Positions 41,801 through 50,532 of a DNA stretch of 64,000 bases are shown piece after piece. Origin of the DNA: Polyangium sp. 6x1 (GTDB taxonomy: Bacteria > Myxococcota_A > Polyangia > Polyangiales > Polyangiaceae). Numbering within the stretch: position 1 is the stretch's first letter; every line of letters starts with the position of its first letter. The position numbers and the translations under genes are program-made. The DNA lies in NCBI RefSeq assembly GCF_029946515.1, contig NZ_JARZHH010000001.1, positions 248,001 through 312,000 of the forward strand, in the 5' to 3' direction. The notes beneath the pieces were generated by a model. That model did no database searches and was not told the origin of the DNA. It worked only from the letters and a program-made list of their open reading frames with translations.

Positions 41801-44371
41801 CGTGCCGTCGTCGGGGTAGGGCGGCAAATGGATGTCGAATGCCCGCAGGGCGGCGAGCCCCTCTTCCAGGGCAGCGGGCAGATCGTTCTTGAGGATCTGC
41901 ACGTTCATTTTCAGGCGCCGCACCTCGGTCTTGTGGAGGCGTCCTTTCGCAACCTCGAAGCAGCCCGCGAGGGTCGCGAGCGCGTCGTCGTGCCGCCCGC
42001 AGAGCGACTCCATCAATCCCTTTTTCGTGTGGTAGACGAAGGTCAGCTCGTACTCGGAGGTCCACGCATCCCCGGGCAACATGGCCATGCCATGCTCCAG
42101 GTACTTCAAGGCCGCGGTGAACGCCGCCGAGTCCTCGGCTCGCCCGGCGGCCTCGAGGTTCAACCTGGCCGATTGCATGCGCTCTTGCGGGGTCCGGATC
42201 AAATCGCCCGCGCTGTTCAAGTGGTTGACGATGTCGAACAGGTTGCGCCCCGCGCCAGGATCCAGCTTGCCGAGCAGGAGCTTTGCGATCCGGTAGTGAA
42301 ACGCCGGTCGGTCTCGCACCGGGATCAGCGAGTACGCCGCCTCCTGGATCTTGTCGTGCGCGAAGCGGTACTGCTCGTCGGCGCTCACGATCAAGCCTTC
42401 CCCGAGGGCTCTGTCGAGGCTCCCGTACGTCTCCTCGGGAGGGCGCTCGCAGACGGTGTTCAGGACGTCGAGCTCGAACATGTTGCCGATCGCCGAGGCC
42501 AGCCGCAGCACCTCCTGCGTCGCGTGCGACAGGCGCCGAATGGTCTCCGCCATGAGGTCGAGGACGTTGTCGGTGTATTCGAGCCCCGCGATCTTCGGCA
42601 GATCCCAGCCCCACCCGGACTTGGGATCGAAGACGAGCACCTTCGTCTCGTACAGGTGCCGCATGAACTGCTTCACGAAGAACGGATTGCCGCCGGTCTT
42701 CTTCAAAACCGCGCTCGCGAGCGCGCCCCCGTCGGTGGTCTGCAGGCTGTCGTTGACGAGATCGATCAAATGGACCAGCCGGAGCGGCTGGAGGACGATG
42801 TTCACCACCTCGAGGCCGCTCTTTTGAAGCTCCTCCAGCGCGACGAGGAAGGGATGCGTCGGGCTCACCTCGTTGTCGCGGTAGGCGCCGCAAAAGAAGA
42901 GCGATTCCATGTTCTCTTCGTTCGCGAGGATGCTCGTGATCAGGCTGAGGCTGGCCGAGTCCGCCCATTGCAGGTCGTCGAGGAAGATCGCCAGCGGGTG
43001 GGCGTGTCCGGCGAAGACCGACACGAATTTTTGAAAATACAGGTTGAATCGGTTCTGGGCCTCGACCGGGCCGAGCGCGGGGACGGGCGGCTGCTCGCCG
43101 ACGATGTGCCCGAGGCACGGGAGGACGTCGCAGAGGACCTGCGCATTGCTCCCGAGGGCATGCAGGATGGCGTCCCGCCACTTCGTGATCCTCTCCTCGC
43201 TCTCGGAGAGGAGCTGCTTGATGAGCGAGTCGAACGCCTGGACGATGGCGCTGTAGGGCGTGTCGCGGTTATGCTGATCGTATTTCCCGCTGATGTAGTA
43301 GCCCTTCTCGCGCGCCAGCGGCTTCAGGATCTCCTGAACGAGGGACGATTTGCCGATGCCCGAATAGCCCGACACGAGGACGATCGCGCGCTTGCCCTGG
43401 AGCACGTCCTCGAACGATTCAATGAGCTTCCGGATGTCCCCTTCGCGGCCGTAGAGCTTCTGGTGGATCTGGAAGAGATCTCTCCTGTCGTACAGGCCCG
43501 GGCTGAACGATCCGATCCGGCCGCCGCGCTCCCATTGCCGCTGGCACTCTTCCAGATCGGCCTTGAGCCCGTCGGCGCTGTGGTAGCGGTCCTCGGCGTT
43601 CTTGCAGAGGAGCTTCATCGTGATGGCGGAGAGCGCGTCGGGCACCTCCGGGTTGATTTCCACGGGTGGAACCGGCTTCACGGCGATGTGCGCGTGCATC
43701 AGCTCGAGTGGGTCCGTCGCCTCGAACGGCTTTCGCCCGGCGAGCATCTCGTAGAAGACGATCCCGAGCGAATACATGTCGGAACGGTAATCGACGCTGC
43801 GATTCATGCGGCCGGTTTGCTCGGGCGACGTGTAGGGGAGCACCTCCGACAAAACGCGAGGGCTGTAGATCTCCTCCTTCTCGCGCGTCACGAGGGAATC
43901 GACGCCGAATCCGGTGAGCTTCACCTGATTTCCCTCGCCGAGCAGGATGTTCGAGGGCCTCACGTCGCCGTGGATGAGACCTCGCCGGTGAATGTCGGCC
44001 AGCGCTTCGGACATCGAGGCGGCGACGGTGAGGAACGCGCGGACGTCGAGCTTGCCGAGGGGCTTCGCGGACAGCGCGGTGCCCGGGAAATCCTCGGTGA
44101 TGAGCATCAGCCCATCCCGGTGCTCCTCGACGTCGTGGACCTTGACGACCCGCTCCGAATCGATGCGCTTGATGATGCCGTAGGTGTGCTTGAAGCGCGT
44201 GATGTCGGCGATCCGCGTGTAATCGGTGTGCAGCACCTTCATCGCCACAAGGGCGCCGTCAGCCTCGCGGTAGGCTCGATACGTGATGGAACCTGCGCTC
44301 TCGCCGGTCTTCGCGGTGACGTGATACCCTTTGAGCTGAACCGTCCCAGGGTCGGTCGGAAGGTGTGTCAT
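38852..44371 (-). CDS. Hybrid Ser/Thr kinase-like / AAA ATPase / GAF / PAS / sensor histidine kinase
   Basis: An 1839-residue multidomain sensor. ATG 44371 (MTHLPTDPG) has GGAGGAC ten bases upstream. Order: protein-kinase-like domain (about 14-290; VAMK Lys 45, LIHGDVRPSNILL, but GFG instead of DFG at 154-156); AAA/STAND ATPase with SGYSGIGKSS (Lys 341) and Walker B LAIFLDDLQWAD; a long helical TPR-like region to about 1300; GAF (about 1335-1500); PAS (about 1520-1640); histidine kinase of HWE/HisKA_2 type with NELNHRVKNTL (His about 1651) and an N box HELSTNAAKYGAL. Similar trifunctional proteins are known in myxobacteria and cyanobacteria. It overlaps the response regulator gene downstream. 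The kinase-like part may be inactive. Confidence 0.9.
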   Translation of the reverse strand: MTHLPTDPGTVQLKGYHVTAKTGESAGSITYRAYREADGALVAMKVLHTDYTRIADITRFKHTYGIIKRIDSERVVKVHDVEEHRDGLMLITEDFPGTALSAKPLGKLDVRAFLTVAASMSEALADIHRRGLIHGDVRPSNILLGEGNQVKLTGFGVDSLVTREKEEIYSPRVLSEVLPYTSPEQTGRMNRSVDYRSDMYSLGIVFYEMLAGRKPFEATDPLELMHAHIAVKPVPPVEINPEVPDALSAITMKLLCKNAEDRYHSADGLKADLEECQRQWERGGRIGSFSPGLYDRRDLFQIHQKLYGREGDIRKLIESFEDVLQGKRAIVLVSGYSGIGKSSLVQEILKPLAREKGYYISGKYDQHNRDTPYSAIVQAFDSLIKQLLSESEERITKWRDAILHALGSNAQVLCDVLPCLGHIVGEQPPVPALGPVEAQNRFNLYFQKFVSVFAGHAHPLAIFLDDLQWADSASLSLITSILANEENMESLFFCGAYRDNEVSPTHPFLVALEELQKSGLEVVNIVLQPLRLVHLIDLVNDSLQTTDGGALASAVLKKTGGNPFFVKQFMRHLYETKVLVFDPKSGWGWDLPKIAGLEYTDNVLDLMAETIRRLSHATQEVLRLASAIGNMFELDVLNTVCERPPEETYGSLDRALGEGLIVSADEQYRFAHDKIQEAAYSLIPVRDRPAFHYRIAKLLLGKLDPGAGRNLFDIVNHLNSAGDLIRTPQERMQSARLNLEAAGRAEDSAAFTAALKYLEHGMAMLPGDAWTSEYELTFVYHTKKGLMESLCGRHDDALATLAGCFEVAKGRLHKTEVRRLKMNVQILKNDLPAALEEGLAALRAFDIHLPPYPDDGTLAAEFDRTIAMIGDRPIASLVDLPALDDPEIAVLQDVLQEMFSPTYQLGTNNFGITVMRILQNSIEHGISKNSVYAYVNFGTLLCSRNDIEKGHAFGRAAIRLNEIHPDKKSEAMLCNMWGAWVQHWKDTYENSKASLRKGIHAGLETGQYIWAFYNTCNAVQNSLLRGAHLRDVLEEAKLYQPLCKLDKFNAIMWLVAAVAHLAEELGAPAEGERTHAGGWADIDAVVEEARRINNQASLYFLNVFAVLTGVFQGAYEKVAEIWGSTDPGSLGMLAAWHASPCYYFYGGLAFSRAAMTAAPALRETYLARLGECARKVETWARFGPASFRHRSLILQAEIARVEGRATAAALYYDDGIAAAREGRFLHDAALASELCARHYLDLGREFLASAYMTEAHRLYARWGAFRVIARLERDVPHLLQRDATRRQPARQMRERSGPARQVEPLDRRDIGSPRQQDRDALGPPAFFDATCAELDFATVLKASQAVSGELELDRLIDTLLSIAIEHAGAERGLLIRPRGAECDIEAEVVTVRDHVEVTLRQAPVTPADLPTAILQYVIRTRETVILDDAAAPNLFSEDVYVRDRRPRSVLCLALVKQGTLVGVLYLENNLTPRVFTADRISMLELLASQSAISLENARLYTQLQQENSERKRAEQALREREARIRRLVDSNIVGISFWDLDGRITDANDEFLRFVGYTREDLASGALRWTAMTPPEYHALDERAREEVRLTGQFGLFEKEFFRKDGSRVPVLLGGARFEGSKSEGVSFLLDLTERKQAEERQRILLNELNHRVKNTLVIVQAIAGQTLRMADSPKAFAESFMARLLALSQTHNLLNQTSWQGASLRDVVCAELAPHAHGDAARFRLTGEDVRLRPEATVTLGMVFHELSTNAAKYGALSVPSGHVDVTWSVNTCADERRIHLEWQEMDGPPVRAPRRKGFGSRLIERDLGRQLASVVHLEFLPEGVHCVMDLPLERVAV

Positions 44372-44856
44372 CGGGATGTCCTCCGCATGCCTGACGTCGA
44401 GCAGGCGAGACCGCCCTCGCGTGGCGGATCGGGCAGGCTCTTGAAAGCTATGCCGCAACTTTCGGAGGCAACCCTTCGAGCAGGAGAAGCGCGTCGACAG
44501 GGGAGCGGAACGGCGAGGCTCGCGGACAAGCCGAGCCGCGCGGCGCTCGGGGCATCGCGGAGCCGCCACGTATCGAGAGGCGAGAGGCCGCGCCTCGGGC
44601 CCGAACAGGCCATCCACGGCGCGGGCGCTCTGGTCCGCAGGTACGACCGTCGGGGCAGAGCGGCCGCGATTTCGGATCGACGAACTCCCCCCATATCGCA
44701 TGCTTACGAGCGTCCCTCCGCCCTGTCAACGCGAGCCAGCGGATAGGAAAAACCCCGCGATTGCGCAACATCTGCCGGGCGAGCTCGTGATGGGGGGTCC
44801 GAGGACGCGGGACGGCGGGACGGCGGGACGGCGGCGACGTTGCGGATGCGGACGCG
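44372..44856. other. Leader region of the hybrid kinase gene
   Basis: 485 bp upstream of the kinase start and downstream of the lipoprotein stop at 44857. No gene is supported. It holds a short tandem repeat at 44807-44830 and must contain the kinase promoter, for which I see no clear -35/-10. Confidence 0.4.
44807..44830. repeat. Three tandem copies of GCGGGACG
   Basis: An exact 8-bp unit repeated three times, followed by a partial GCGG, 27 bp beyond the stop of the lipoprotein gene at 44857. It is probably slippage-prone simple sequence. Confidence 0.6.
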
Positions 44857-46242
44857 TCAGAAGGAGTGCACGACCTTGCCCTCGCGCTTCACCTGCACGA
44901 GGTGTTTTCCTTCGAATGCGTGGGAGCGGCTGGTCACGACCTCCGACGGGGTTTGCTTCACCGTCTTGTCCTTCTCCTCGCGGGAGAGATCGCCATAAAA
45001 CGTGACCTCGTCGCCCTTCGCGAGCGGAATCGAGGCAGGGAGGTCGGCGAACGTGACCTCCGAGATGCGGATGCTCGTCTTCGAGCCCACCTTGCAATTG
45101 CGCCCGTAGACGGGGTTGTTGTTGATGTCGTACGACTCGATGACGCCGGTCGAGCGGCAATCGTAATTGAACGGCTCGGTCTTGCGCTGCTCGCCGACGA
45201 CCACCACCTTGTCGCCCGCGCGCTGGATGGCGGTGAGGGTGTAGGGCCCCGTGTAGAAGAGCTTGGGCGCCTTGGGCTCGCGATCGAGCGTCCCCATCTC
45301 GAGCCTGGGCACATTCCATCCCTGGATCGCGAGCGCCGCCGCCGATTGCGGTTGCAGGCTCCGGAGCTTCTTGTCGACCTCGGCGTGACGCTGGGCGGCG
45401 ACCGGCCAGCGCGCCGGCGCGTCGCGGCCGGGCTCCCAGCCGCCGATGTCAGGCAGCTTCGGCGTGCGGTGCGTGCCGCTCACCTCGGCGTACGCGCAGA
45501 AGGCGTCACGATCGAACGTCTTGTCCTCGGACCAGGGCCGGCCGAAGCGCGAGAACGTCTCGACCTGGTCTCCCACGGGCTTCACGAAATCGGCGAGCGC
45601 ATACTCGTGACCGCCGTCGCGGTACACCTGGAAGAGGGCCGTGATGATTTCGTAGGGCAGGCCCACCGAGTTCATCGGATGCCCGCCGGGGAGCTTCAGT
45701 CCCTTCTGCTCGGCCTCCTTCGCGACGTCGACCAGGAGTGCGCTCAGGCCCGCGGACTGCTCGTAGAAATTGCCCTGCTTGCGCAGCGTTTCCAGCCGCG
45801 GGCGGTGCTTTCCTTCGATGTCGGCCCAGCCCTTGCGATAGTCCTCGTAATCGGCAAAGCATTGCTTTTGCCAGGTGCGGTTGACGGCGGCCTGCGCCAG
45901 GGCGTTCATGAGCTCGATGGTCGAGAGGTCGTTCGACCAGCCGGGGATCCACTCCGGATCGACGTTCCCACGCTTGAAGAGCCCCGTCTGATCCACGCCG
46001 GCCTTCTGGAAAAACCCGAGGCCGCTCGCGCGCGTCTGCGTGCAGCAGGTGTAATCGATGGACTGGTACAGCTCGAGGAGCTCCTCGTCGGTGGACTTCG
46101 GGCCGGCGGCCTCGGCGGAGCCGGCGGAGCTCTCCGATGGCTCACCGGACGAGGACGAGACGGAGGGAAGGCCCGATACCTTGATGAAGCCGCATCCGGC
46201 GACGAAGGTGGCGAGCAGCGAGGCGAGGAGCATTCGTGTCAT
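44857..46242 (-). CDS. Large lipoprotein of unknown function
   Basis: A 461-residue lipoprotein. ATG 46242 starts a signal ending TFVAGC (Cys 17), followed by a Ser/Glu linker. A helical middle region (ELLELYQSIDYTCCTQTR, WSNDLSTIELMNALAQAAVNRTWQKQCFADYEDY) is followed by a beta-rich C-terminal part (GPYTLTAIQRAGDKVVVVGEQ, TSIRISEVTFADLPASIPLAKGDEVTFYGDL). The TCC and C..D pairs may form disulfides. I do not recognise the family. It lies between the sigma-factor gene and the hybrid kinase, all on the minus strand, but with large gaps. Confidence 0.65.
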   Translation of the reverse strand: MTRMLLASLLATFVAGCGFIKVSGLPSVSSSSGEPSESSAGSAEAAGPKSTDEELLELYQSIDYTCCTQTRASGLGFFQKAGVDQTGLFKRGNVDPEWIPGWSNDLSTIELMNALAQAAVNRTWQKQCFADYEDYRKGWADIEGKHRPRLETLRKQGNFYEQSAGLSALLVDVAKEAEQKGLKLPGGHPMNSVGLPYEIITALFQVYRDGGHEYALADFVKPVGDQVETFSRFGRPWSEDKTFDRDAFCAYAEVSGTHRTPKLPDIGGWEPGRDAPARWPVAAQRHAEVDKKLRSLQPQSAAALAIQGWNVPRLEMGTLDREPKAPKLFYTGPYTLTAIQRAGDKVVVVGEQRKTEPFNYDCRSTGVIESYDINNNPVYGRNCKVGSKTSIRISEVTFADLPASIPLAKGDEVTFYGDLSREEKDKTVKQTPSEVVTSRSHAFEGKHLVQVKREGKVVHSF

Positions 46243-46397
46243 GGTCGATGGTCTTCCGGGGGTGAAGGGGCAGGCGCAGCGTCTCCTGCCGCCCGAGATC
46301 GGACCCCGGCGAACAGGCGCTCGCCTTGGAGGACGGGGAACCCGCGCGCGTTTGCGTTTTTTGTTTGGCGGGTACGCGCGGCGACGGGGCTCTCGCC

Positions 46398-47300
46398 CTA
46401 CCGTCGTCCGTCGAGCATGCTCCGCGAGAGCTCGAGCTGGCTCTGGACGAGGAGCAGGATGTTGTCCACTTCACGCCCGCTGATCCGCAGCCGCGCCATC
46501 AGCGCGTTGCGCACCCGTCCCATGAGGGTCGCGCGGGTCTTCGCGAGGCTCCGGCTCACGGCGGAGGGCGAGACCCGGTAGAGCGCGGCGAGCGCCTCCA
46601 GGTTGGCGCCGTCGAGGTAGTACTGCTGGAGCAGGGTCCGCTCCCGCGGGGCCAGCGCGCCGAGGGCGTCGCGCAGGGCGAGCTTGAGCTCGGCGAGCGA
46701 GGTGCGCTTCAGGTGCGACAGCTCCGGATGGTCGGCCGGGACCTCGATGGCGTCGAGCAGCTCGTCCTCGACGGGGATCTCGCGCGCGGCGCGCAGGGCG
46801 TCGATGCTGGCGCGCACGGCGACGGCGCGGAGCCACCGCCGCAGCTCCCCGCGGCCCCCGTACTCGCGGATCTTCGGCCCGGTCTCCGGCTCGCCGACGA
46901 ATAACTTTTGCCGGAGCACCTGCAGGACGTCGTCCGCGTGGCTGCCGGATCGATCGACGTGCTGGATCGCTGCAATGAGATCCGGGACGTAGGACCGCTC
47001 GAACGCCGCGAGCGCCGCGCGGTCGCCCCGCTCGCAAGCACAAGCGAGGTAGAGGTCGCCGAGGCGCAGCGTTCCGAGCGTCCGCTCGAGCGTCTCCACG
47101 TTCGCCGCCGGCAGCCGCGCCGCGAGCCAGCCCACGAAGACCTCCACGGGCACGTCGATCTCCTGCCACGCGGCTCGCGCGGACGCGACGGCGCCTTCGA
47201 GCAGCCCCTCCAGCGCGTCGTGCCCCTCGTCTCGCGCCGCCCCTTGCCCGCTGACTTGTCGCAGGAAAACCTCGGTCAGACGGCGCGCCGGGGCGGTCAC
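46398..47300 (-). CDS. Sigma-70 family (ECF-like) RNA polymerase sigma factor
   Basis: A 300-residue sigma-factor-like protein. Region 2-type helices are seen at about 85-165 (LACACERGDRAALAAFERSYVPDLIAAI, DDVLQVLRQKLFVG, GELRRWLRAVAVRASIDALR). Region 4 with its HTH is at about 220-280 (LRDALGALAPRERTLLQQYYLDGANLEALAALYRVSPSAVSRSLAKTRATL). The 80-residue N-terminal extension is unusual for plain ECF factors. The gene is divergent from a Ser/Thr kinase that begins with an anti-sigma-type zinc finger, 98 bp away. Myxobacterial sigma factors of this size next to such kinases probably act together. Confidence 0.8.
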   Translation of the reverse strand: MTAPARRLTEVFLRQVSGQGAARDEGHDALEGLLEGAVASARAAWQEIDVPVEVFVGWLAARLPAANVETLERTLGTLRLGDLYLACACERGDRAALAAFERSYVPDLIAAIQHVDRSGSHADDVLQVLRQKLFVGEPETGPKIREYGGRGELRRWLRAVAVRASIDALRAAREIPVEDELLDAIEVPADHPELSHLKRTSLAELKLALRDALGALAPRERTLLQQYYLDGANLEALAALYRVSPSAVSRSLAKTRATLMGRVRNALMARLRISGREVDNILLLVQSQLELSRSMLDGRR

Positions 47301-47398
47301 GCGCAGACTTTACCGGATTCACGCGACCCCTGTACAGTCACGCGTGTCCCACGCCCTCGTCCGCCAAACCTCGCGTCGTCCACGGCAAACGGGATTCG

Positions 47399-50300
47399 AT
47401 GAGCTGCCTGAGTGACAACACGGTCGCCGAGTTCGCGGAGGGTTTGCTCGATGCGCAGGCGGTCGAGCGTGTCGAGCGGCACGCCGCGACGTGCGTGTCC
47501 TGCCGGAGGCTCCTGTCCGAGCTGGCCAAGCAGTTCTCGGTGCTGGAATTGCCCGGCGGCGAGGCGAGCGCCACGGACGAGGGGCGCGCCGGACGGGCGA
47601 CGCCTCGAAAGAGGGCCATGGCGGCCGCCTCCGCGCCGGTCGGGGGGCTCTCGCGGGGCGCGATCCTCGGGCGGTACATGATCCTCGAGACGCTCGGCGC
47701 GGGCGGGATGGGCGTCGTGTTCGCCGCCTACGACCCCGAGCTCGATCGGAAGGTCGCGCTCAAGATCCTGCGACCGGAGATCCTGCAGCGGGCCCCGGGG
47801 GCCGAGCTGCGGCTCATGCGCGAGGCGCAGGCCATGGCGCGCATCTCCCACCCGAACGTGCTCGCCATCCACGACGTGGGCACGCTCGGCGACGGCCTGT
47901 TCTTCGCCATGGAGTACGTCGACGGCTCCACGCTCGCCGGGTGGTTGTCGCAGAAGGAGCGCTCGTGGCGCGAGATCCTCGACCTGTTCGTCCAGGCGGG
48001 CCGGGGGCTCTCGGCCGCGCACGCCGCGGGGCTGGTTCACCGCGATTTCAAGCCGGAAAACGTCCTCGTCGCCAGGGACGGGCGCGTCCGCGTCGCCGAT
48101 TTCGGCCTCGCGCGCGCCCTCGCCGCGCCCCCCTCCCCTCCGGAGGACGCGCCGGCGGCGCGCGAGGACGGCGAGGGCCTCGCGTCGCTGACCCGCTCGG
48201 GCGCCGTCCTCGGCACGCCGGCCTACATGGCGCCCGAGCAATTCGAGGGCGTCACCGTCGATGCGCAGGCCGACCAGTTCAGCTTTTGCCTCGCGCTCTT
48301 CGAGGCGCTCCACGGCGAGCGGCCCTTCTCCGTGAACACGCGTGAGGCGGTCATGACCGAGGCGCCCTCCGGCAGGTTGCCGCGGCCGAAAGACGCGCCG
48401 GGGCTGCCCGCGCACGTGCTGCGCGCGCTCGAACGGGGCCTCCGGCCCTCGCCGGCGGAGCGCTTCCCGTCCATGGACGCGCTCCTCTCCGCGCTCACGC
48501 ACGACGGGCAGCGCGCCTTCCGGAACCGCGTGGTCGGCGCGCTCGCCGTGGCGGCGCTCGGGGGGGCGGCGCTCTTCGGCGTGCTGCGCGCCGAGCCGAG
48601 CGCGCCGCTCTGCAGCGGGGCGCCGGAGAGGTTCGCCGCCGTCTTCGGGGAGCCGCAGAAGCGCGCGATCCGCGAGCGCTTCCTCGCGACGGAGCTCCCG
48701 TACGCGCAGGACGCCTGGCTCGGCATCGAGCAGGCGCTCGACGCCTACGGGCGCGGCTGGTCGACGATGCACACCGAGGCGTGCGAGGCGACGCGGCTGC
48801 GGGGCGCTCAGTCCGACGAGGTGCTCTCGCTGCGGATGCTCTGCCTCGATCGGCGACTCGACGAGGTGCGCGCGCTCCTCGGCGTGCTCGAGACGAGCGG
48901 CAAGGACCAGGTGGCGAAGGCCCCCGAGGCCGCGAAGTCGCTCGGCGACGTCTCGGTCTGCGCCGACGTCGAGGGGCTCCGGTCTCCGGTCCGCCTGCCC
49001 GAGCGGCAAGCGGCGGCCGACGAGGCCCGGCAGATTCGCGAGCAGATCGCGCGGGCCTCGGCGCTGTCCGCCGTCGGCCGCTACCAGGAGGGCCTCGCCG
49101 TCGCCGAGGCGGCGGTCACACGCGCGCAGGCCCTCGCGCACGCGCCGACCGAGGCCGAGGCGCTCACGGCGCTCTCCGAGCTGCAGAGCGCCATGGGCGA
49201 CCCCAAGGCGGCCGAGGCGTCGCTTCGGCGCGCGTTCTCGGCGGCGCAGGCCGGACACCACGACCGCGCGGCGGCGCAGGCGGCCATCCAGCTCGTCGAC
49301 GTCGTGGGCTCGCAGCTCCGCCGCTTCGACGAGGGCCTTCAATGGGCCTGGCTCGCCGAGGCGCTCCTCCGCAGGGGCAAAGAGGACGAGGGCCTCCTTG
49401 CCCAGCTCCACGAGAACCGGGGGGATGTTTACCTGACGCAGGCCGATCACACCCGCGCCGGGGAGCAATACGCGCGCTCGCTCGCGCTGTGGCAGCGCGT
49501 GGCCGGGCCGCAGGACTTGCGGGTGGCCGGGGTGCTCTACAACCTGGGTCAGGTGGCGACGTGGCGAGGCGACATGGCGGAGGCCATGGAGCAGACCCGC
49601 CGTTCGACCGAGCAACTCGAGGCCATCCTCGGCCCCCATCACCCGAAGGTCGCGTTCGTCTTGGGCGGGGTCGCGACGGCGCATTTCAACGAGGGGCATC
49701 ACGTCGAGGCGCTTGCCGTCTACAAGCGTGCGCTCGCGATTCAGCGGGCGGCGCTCGGCTCCGGGCACGTCAACGTCGCGCGCACGCTGCTCGGCATGGG
49801 CCACGCGCTCCAGGCGCTGCACGAGAATGCCCAGGCGCTCGCCGCCTACGAGGAGGCGCTCTCGATCTTCGAGAAAGACAGGAGCACGCTGCCGCTCTCC
49901 GCGGAGGTGCTCCTCGGAATCTCGTGCGCCGAGGTCGACGCAGGCCGCCTGGAGAAGGCGCTCGCCGCGAGCGAGCGGGCGCTTTTGGCCTTCGAGCAGG
50001 TCTTCGGGCCCGAGCACGACCAGGTCGCCGCCGCCCTCGACAACATGGCCGATGTCCTCCTGGAGCTCGGGCGAACGGAGGAGGCGGGCGCGCGTTTTCT
50101 CCGCGCGCAGAAGATGTGGGAGAAGGTCAACGGACCTGACGATTTCCAGATCGGCATCGCGCTCACGGGGCGGGGCAAGGTCGAGCGGAAGATGGGACGA
50201 ACCGCGCAGGCGGTGCCCCTGCTCGAACAGGCAACACAAACCCTCGAGAAATTCGACGGCAACCCTGTGTTTCTCGCGCTCGCGCGCTTCGAGCTCGCGC

Positions 50301-50446
50301 AGGCGCTCTGGGACGGCGGCAAGACGCGCGACCGCGCCAAACAGCTCTCGACCCAGGCTGAACAGACGCTCGCGAGCATGGGCGAGGCAGAGACGAAAGA
50401 GCTCTTGCGCGTGCGGGGGTGGCTCGCGCGCGTGGCGGGCCGCTGA
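47399..50446 (+). CDS. Ser/Thr protein kinase with N-terminal zinc-finger and C-terminal TPR domain
   Basis: A 1015-residue membrane kinase. The N-terminus is a zf-HC2/anti-sigma-like zinc finger: H28-x3-C32-x2-C35 (ERHAATCVSC). The kinase domain (about 92-345) is complete: GAGGMG at 101-105, Lys 122 (VALKIL), HRDFKPEN (Asp 216), DFG (234-236), GTPAYMAPEQ. A membrane helix lies at about 378-396 (VVGALAVAALGGAALFGVL). The C-terminal 600 residues are TPR repeats (GRYQEGLAVAEAAV, HPKVAFVLGGVATAHFNEGHHVEALAVYKRAL, ARTLLGMGHALQALHENAQAL). The gene is divergent from a sigma-factor gene. The zinc finger suggests that the kinase binds and controls that factor. Confidence 0.92.
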   Translation: MSCLSDNTVAEFAEGLLDAQAVERVERHAATCVSCRRLLSELAKQFSVLELPGGEASATDEGRAGRATPRKRAMAAASAPVGGLSRGAILGRYMILETLGAGGMGVVFAAYDPELDRKVALKILRPEILQRAPGAELRLMREAQAMARISHPNVLAIHDVGTLGDGLFFAMEYVDGSTLAGWLSQKERSWREILDLFVQAGRGLSAAHAAGLVHRDFKPENVLVARDGRVRVADFGLARALAAPPSPPEDAPAAREDGEGLASLTRSGAVLGTPAYMAPEQFEGVTVDAQADQFSFCLALFEALHGERPFSVNTREAVMTEAPSGRLPRPKDAPGLPAHVLRALERGLRPSPAERFPSMDALLSALTHDGQRAFRNRVVGALAVAALGGAALFGVLRAEPSAPLCSGAPERFAAVFGEPQKRAIRERFLATELPYAQDAWLGIEQALDAYGRGWSTMHTEACEATRLRGAQSDEVLSLRMLCLDRRLDEVRALLGVLETSGKDQVAKAPEAAKSLGDVSVCADVEGLRSPVRLPERQAAADEARQIREQIARASALSAVGRYQEGLAVAEAAVTRAQALAHAPTEAEALTALSELQSAMGDPKAAEASLRRAFSAAQAGHHDRAAAQAAIQLVDVVGSQLRRFDEGLQWAWLAEALLRRGKEDEGLLAQLHENRGDVYLTQADHTRAGEQYARSLALWQRVAGPQDLRVAGVLYNLGQVATWRGDMAEAMEQTRRSTEQLEAILGPHHPKVAFVLGGVATAHFNEGHHVEALAVYKRALAIQRAALGSGHVNVARTLLGMGHALQALHENAQALAAYEEALSIFEKDRSTLPLSAEVLLGISCAEVDAGRLEKALAASERALLAFEQVFGPEHDQVAAALDNMADVLLELGRTEEAGARFLRAQKMWEKVNGPDDFQIGIALTGRGKVERKMGRTAQAVPLLEQATQTLEKFDGNPVFLALARFELAQALWDGGKTRDRAKQLSTQAEQTLASMGEAETKELLRVRGWLARVAGR

Positions 50447-50532
50447 TCACGTCGCCTTTTCCCACGATCGCTCCCTCGACCCTCCTTCGAGTCTCCTCGG
50501 CCGATGCACGCGCCGCCCGTAGGCTCCGCGCC

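Noticed and set aside
40424..44746. A very long open frame on the plus strand, opposite the hybrid kinase
   Set aside because: It is the antisense shadow of the kinase gene: composition is Arg/Ala/Glu/Gly-rich, with no domain or signal, and stays open only because of third-position GC.
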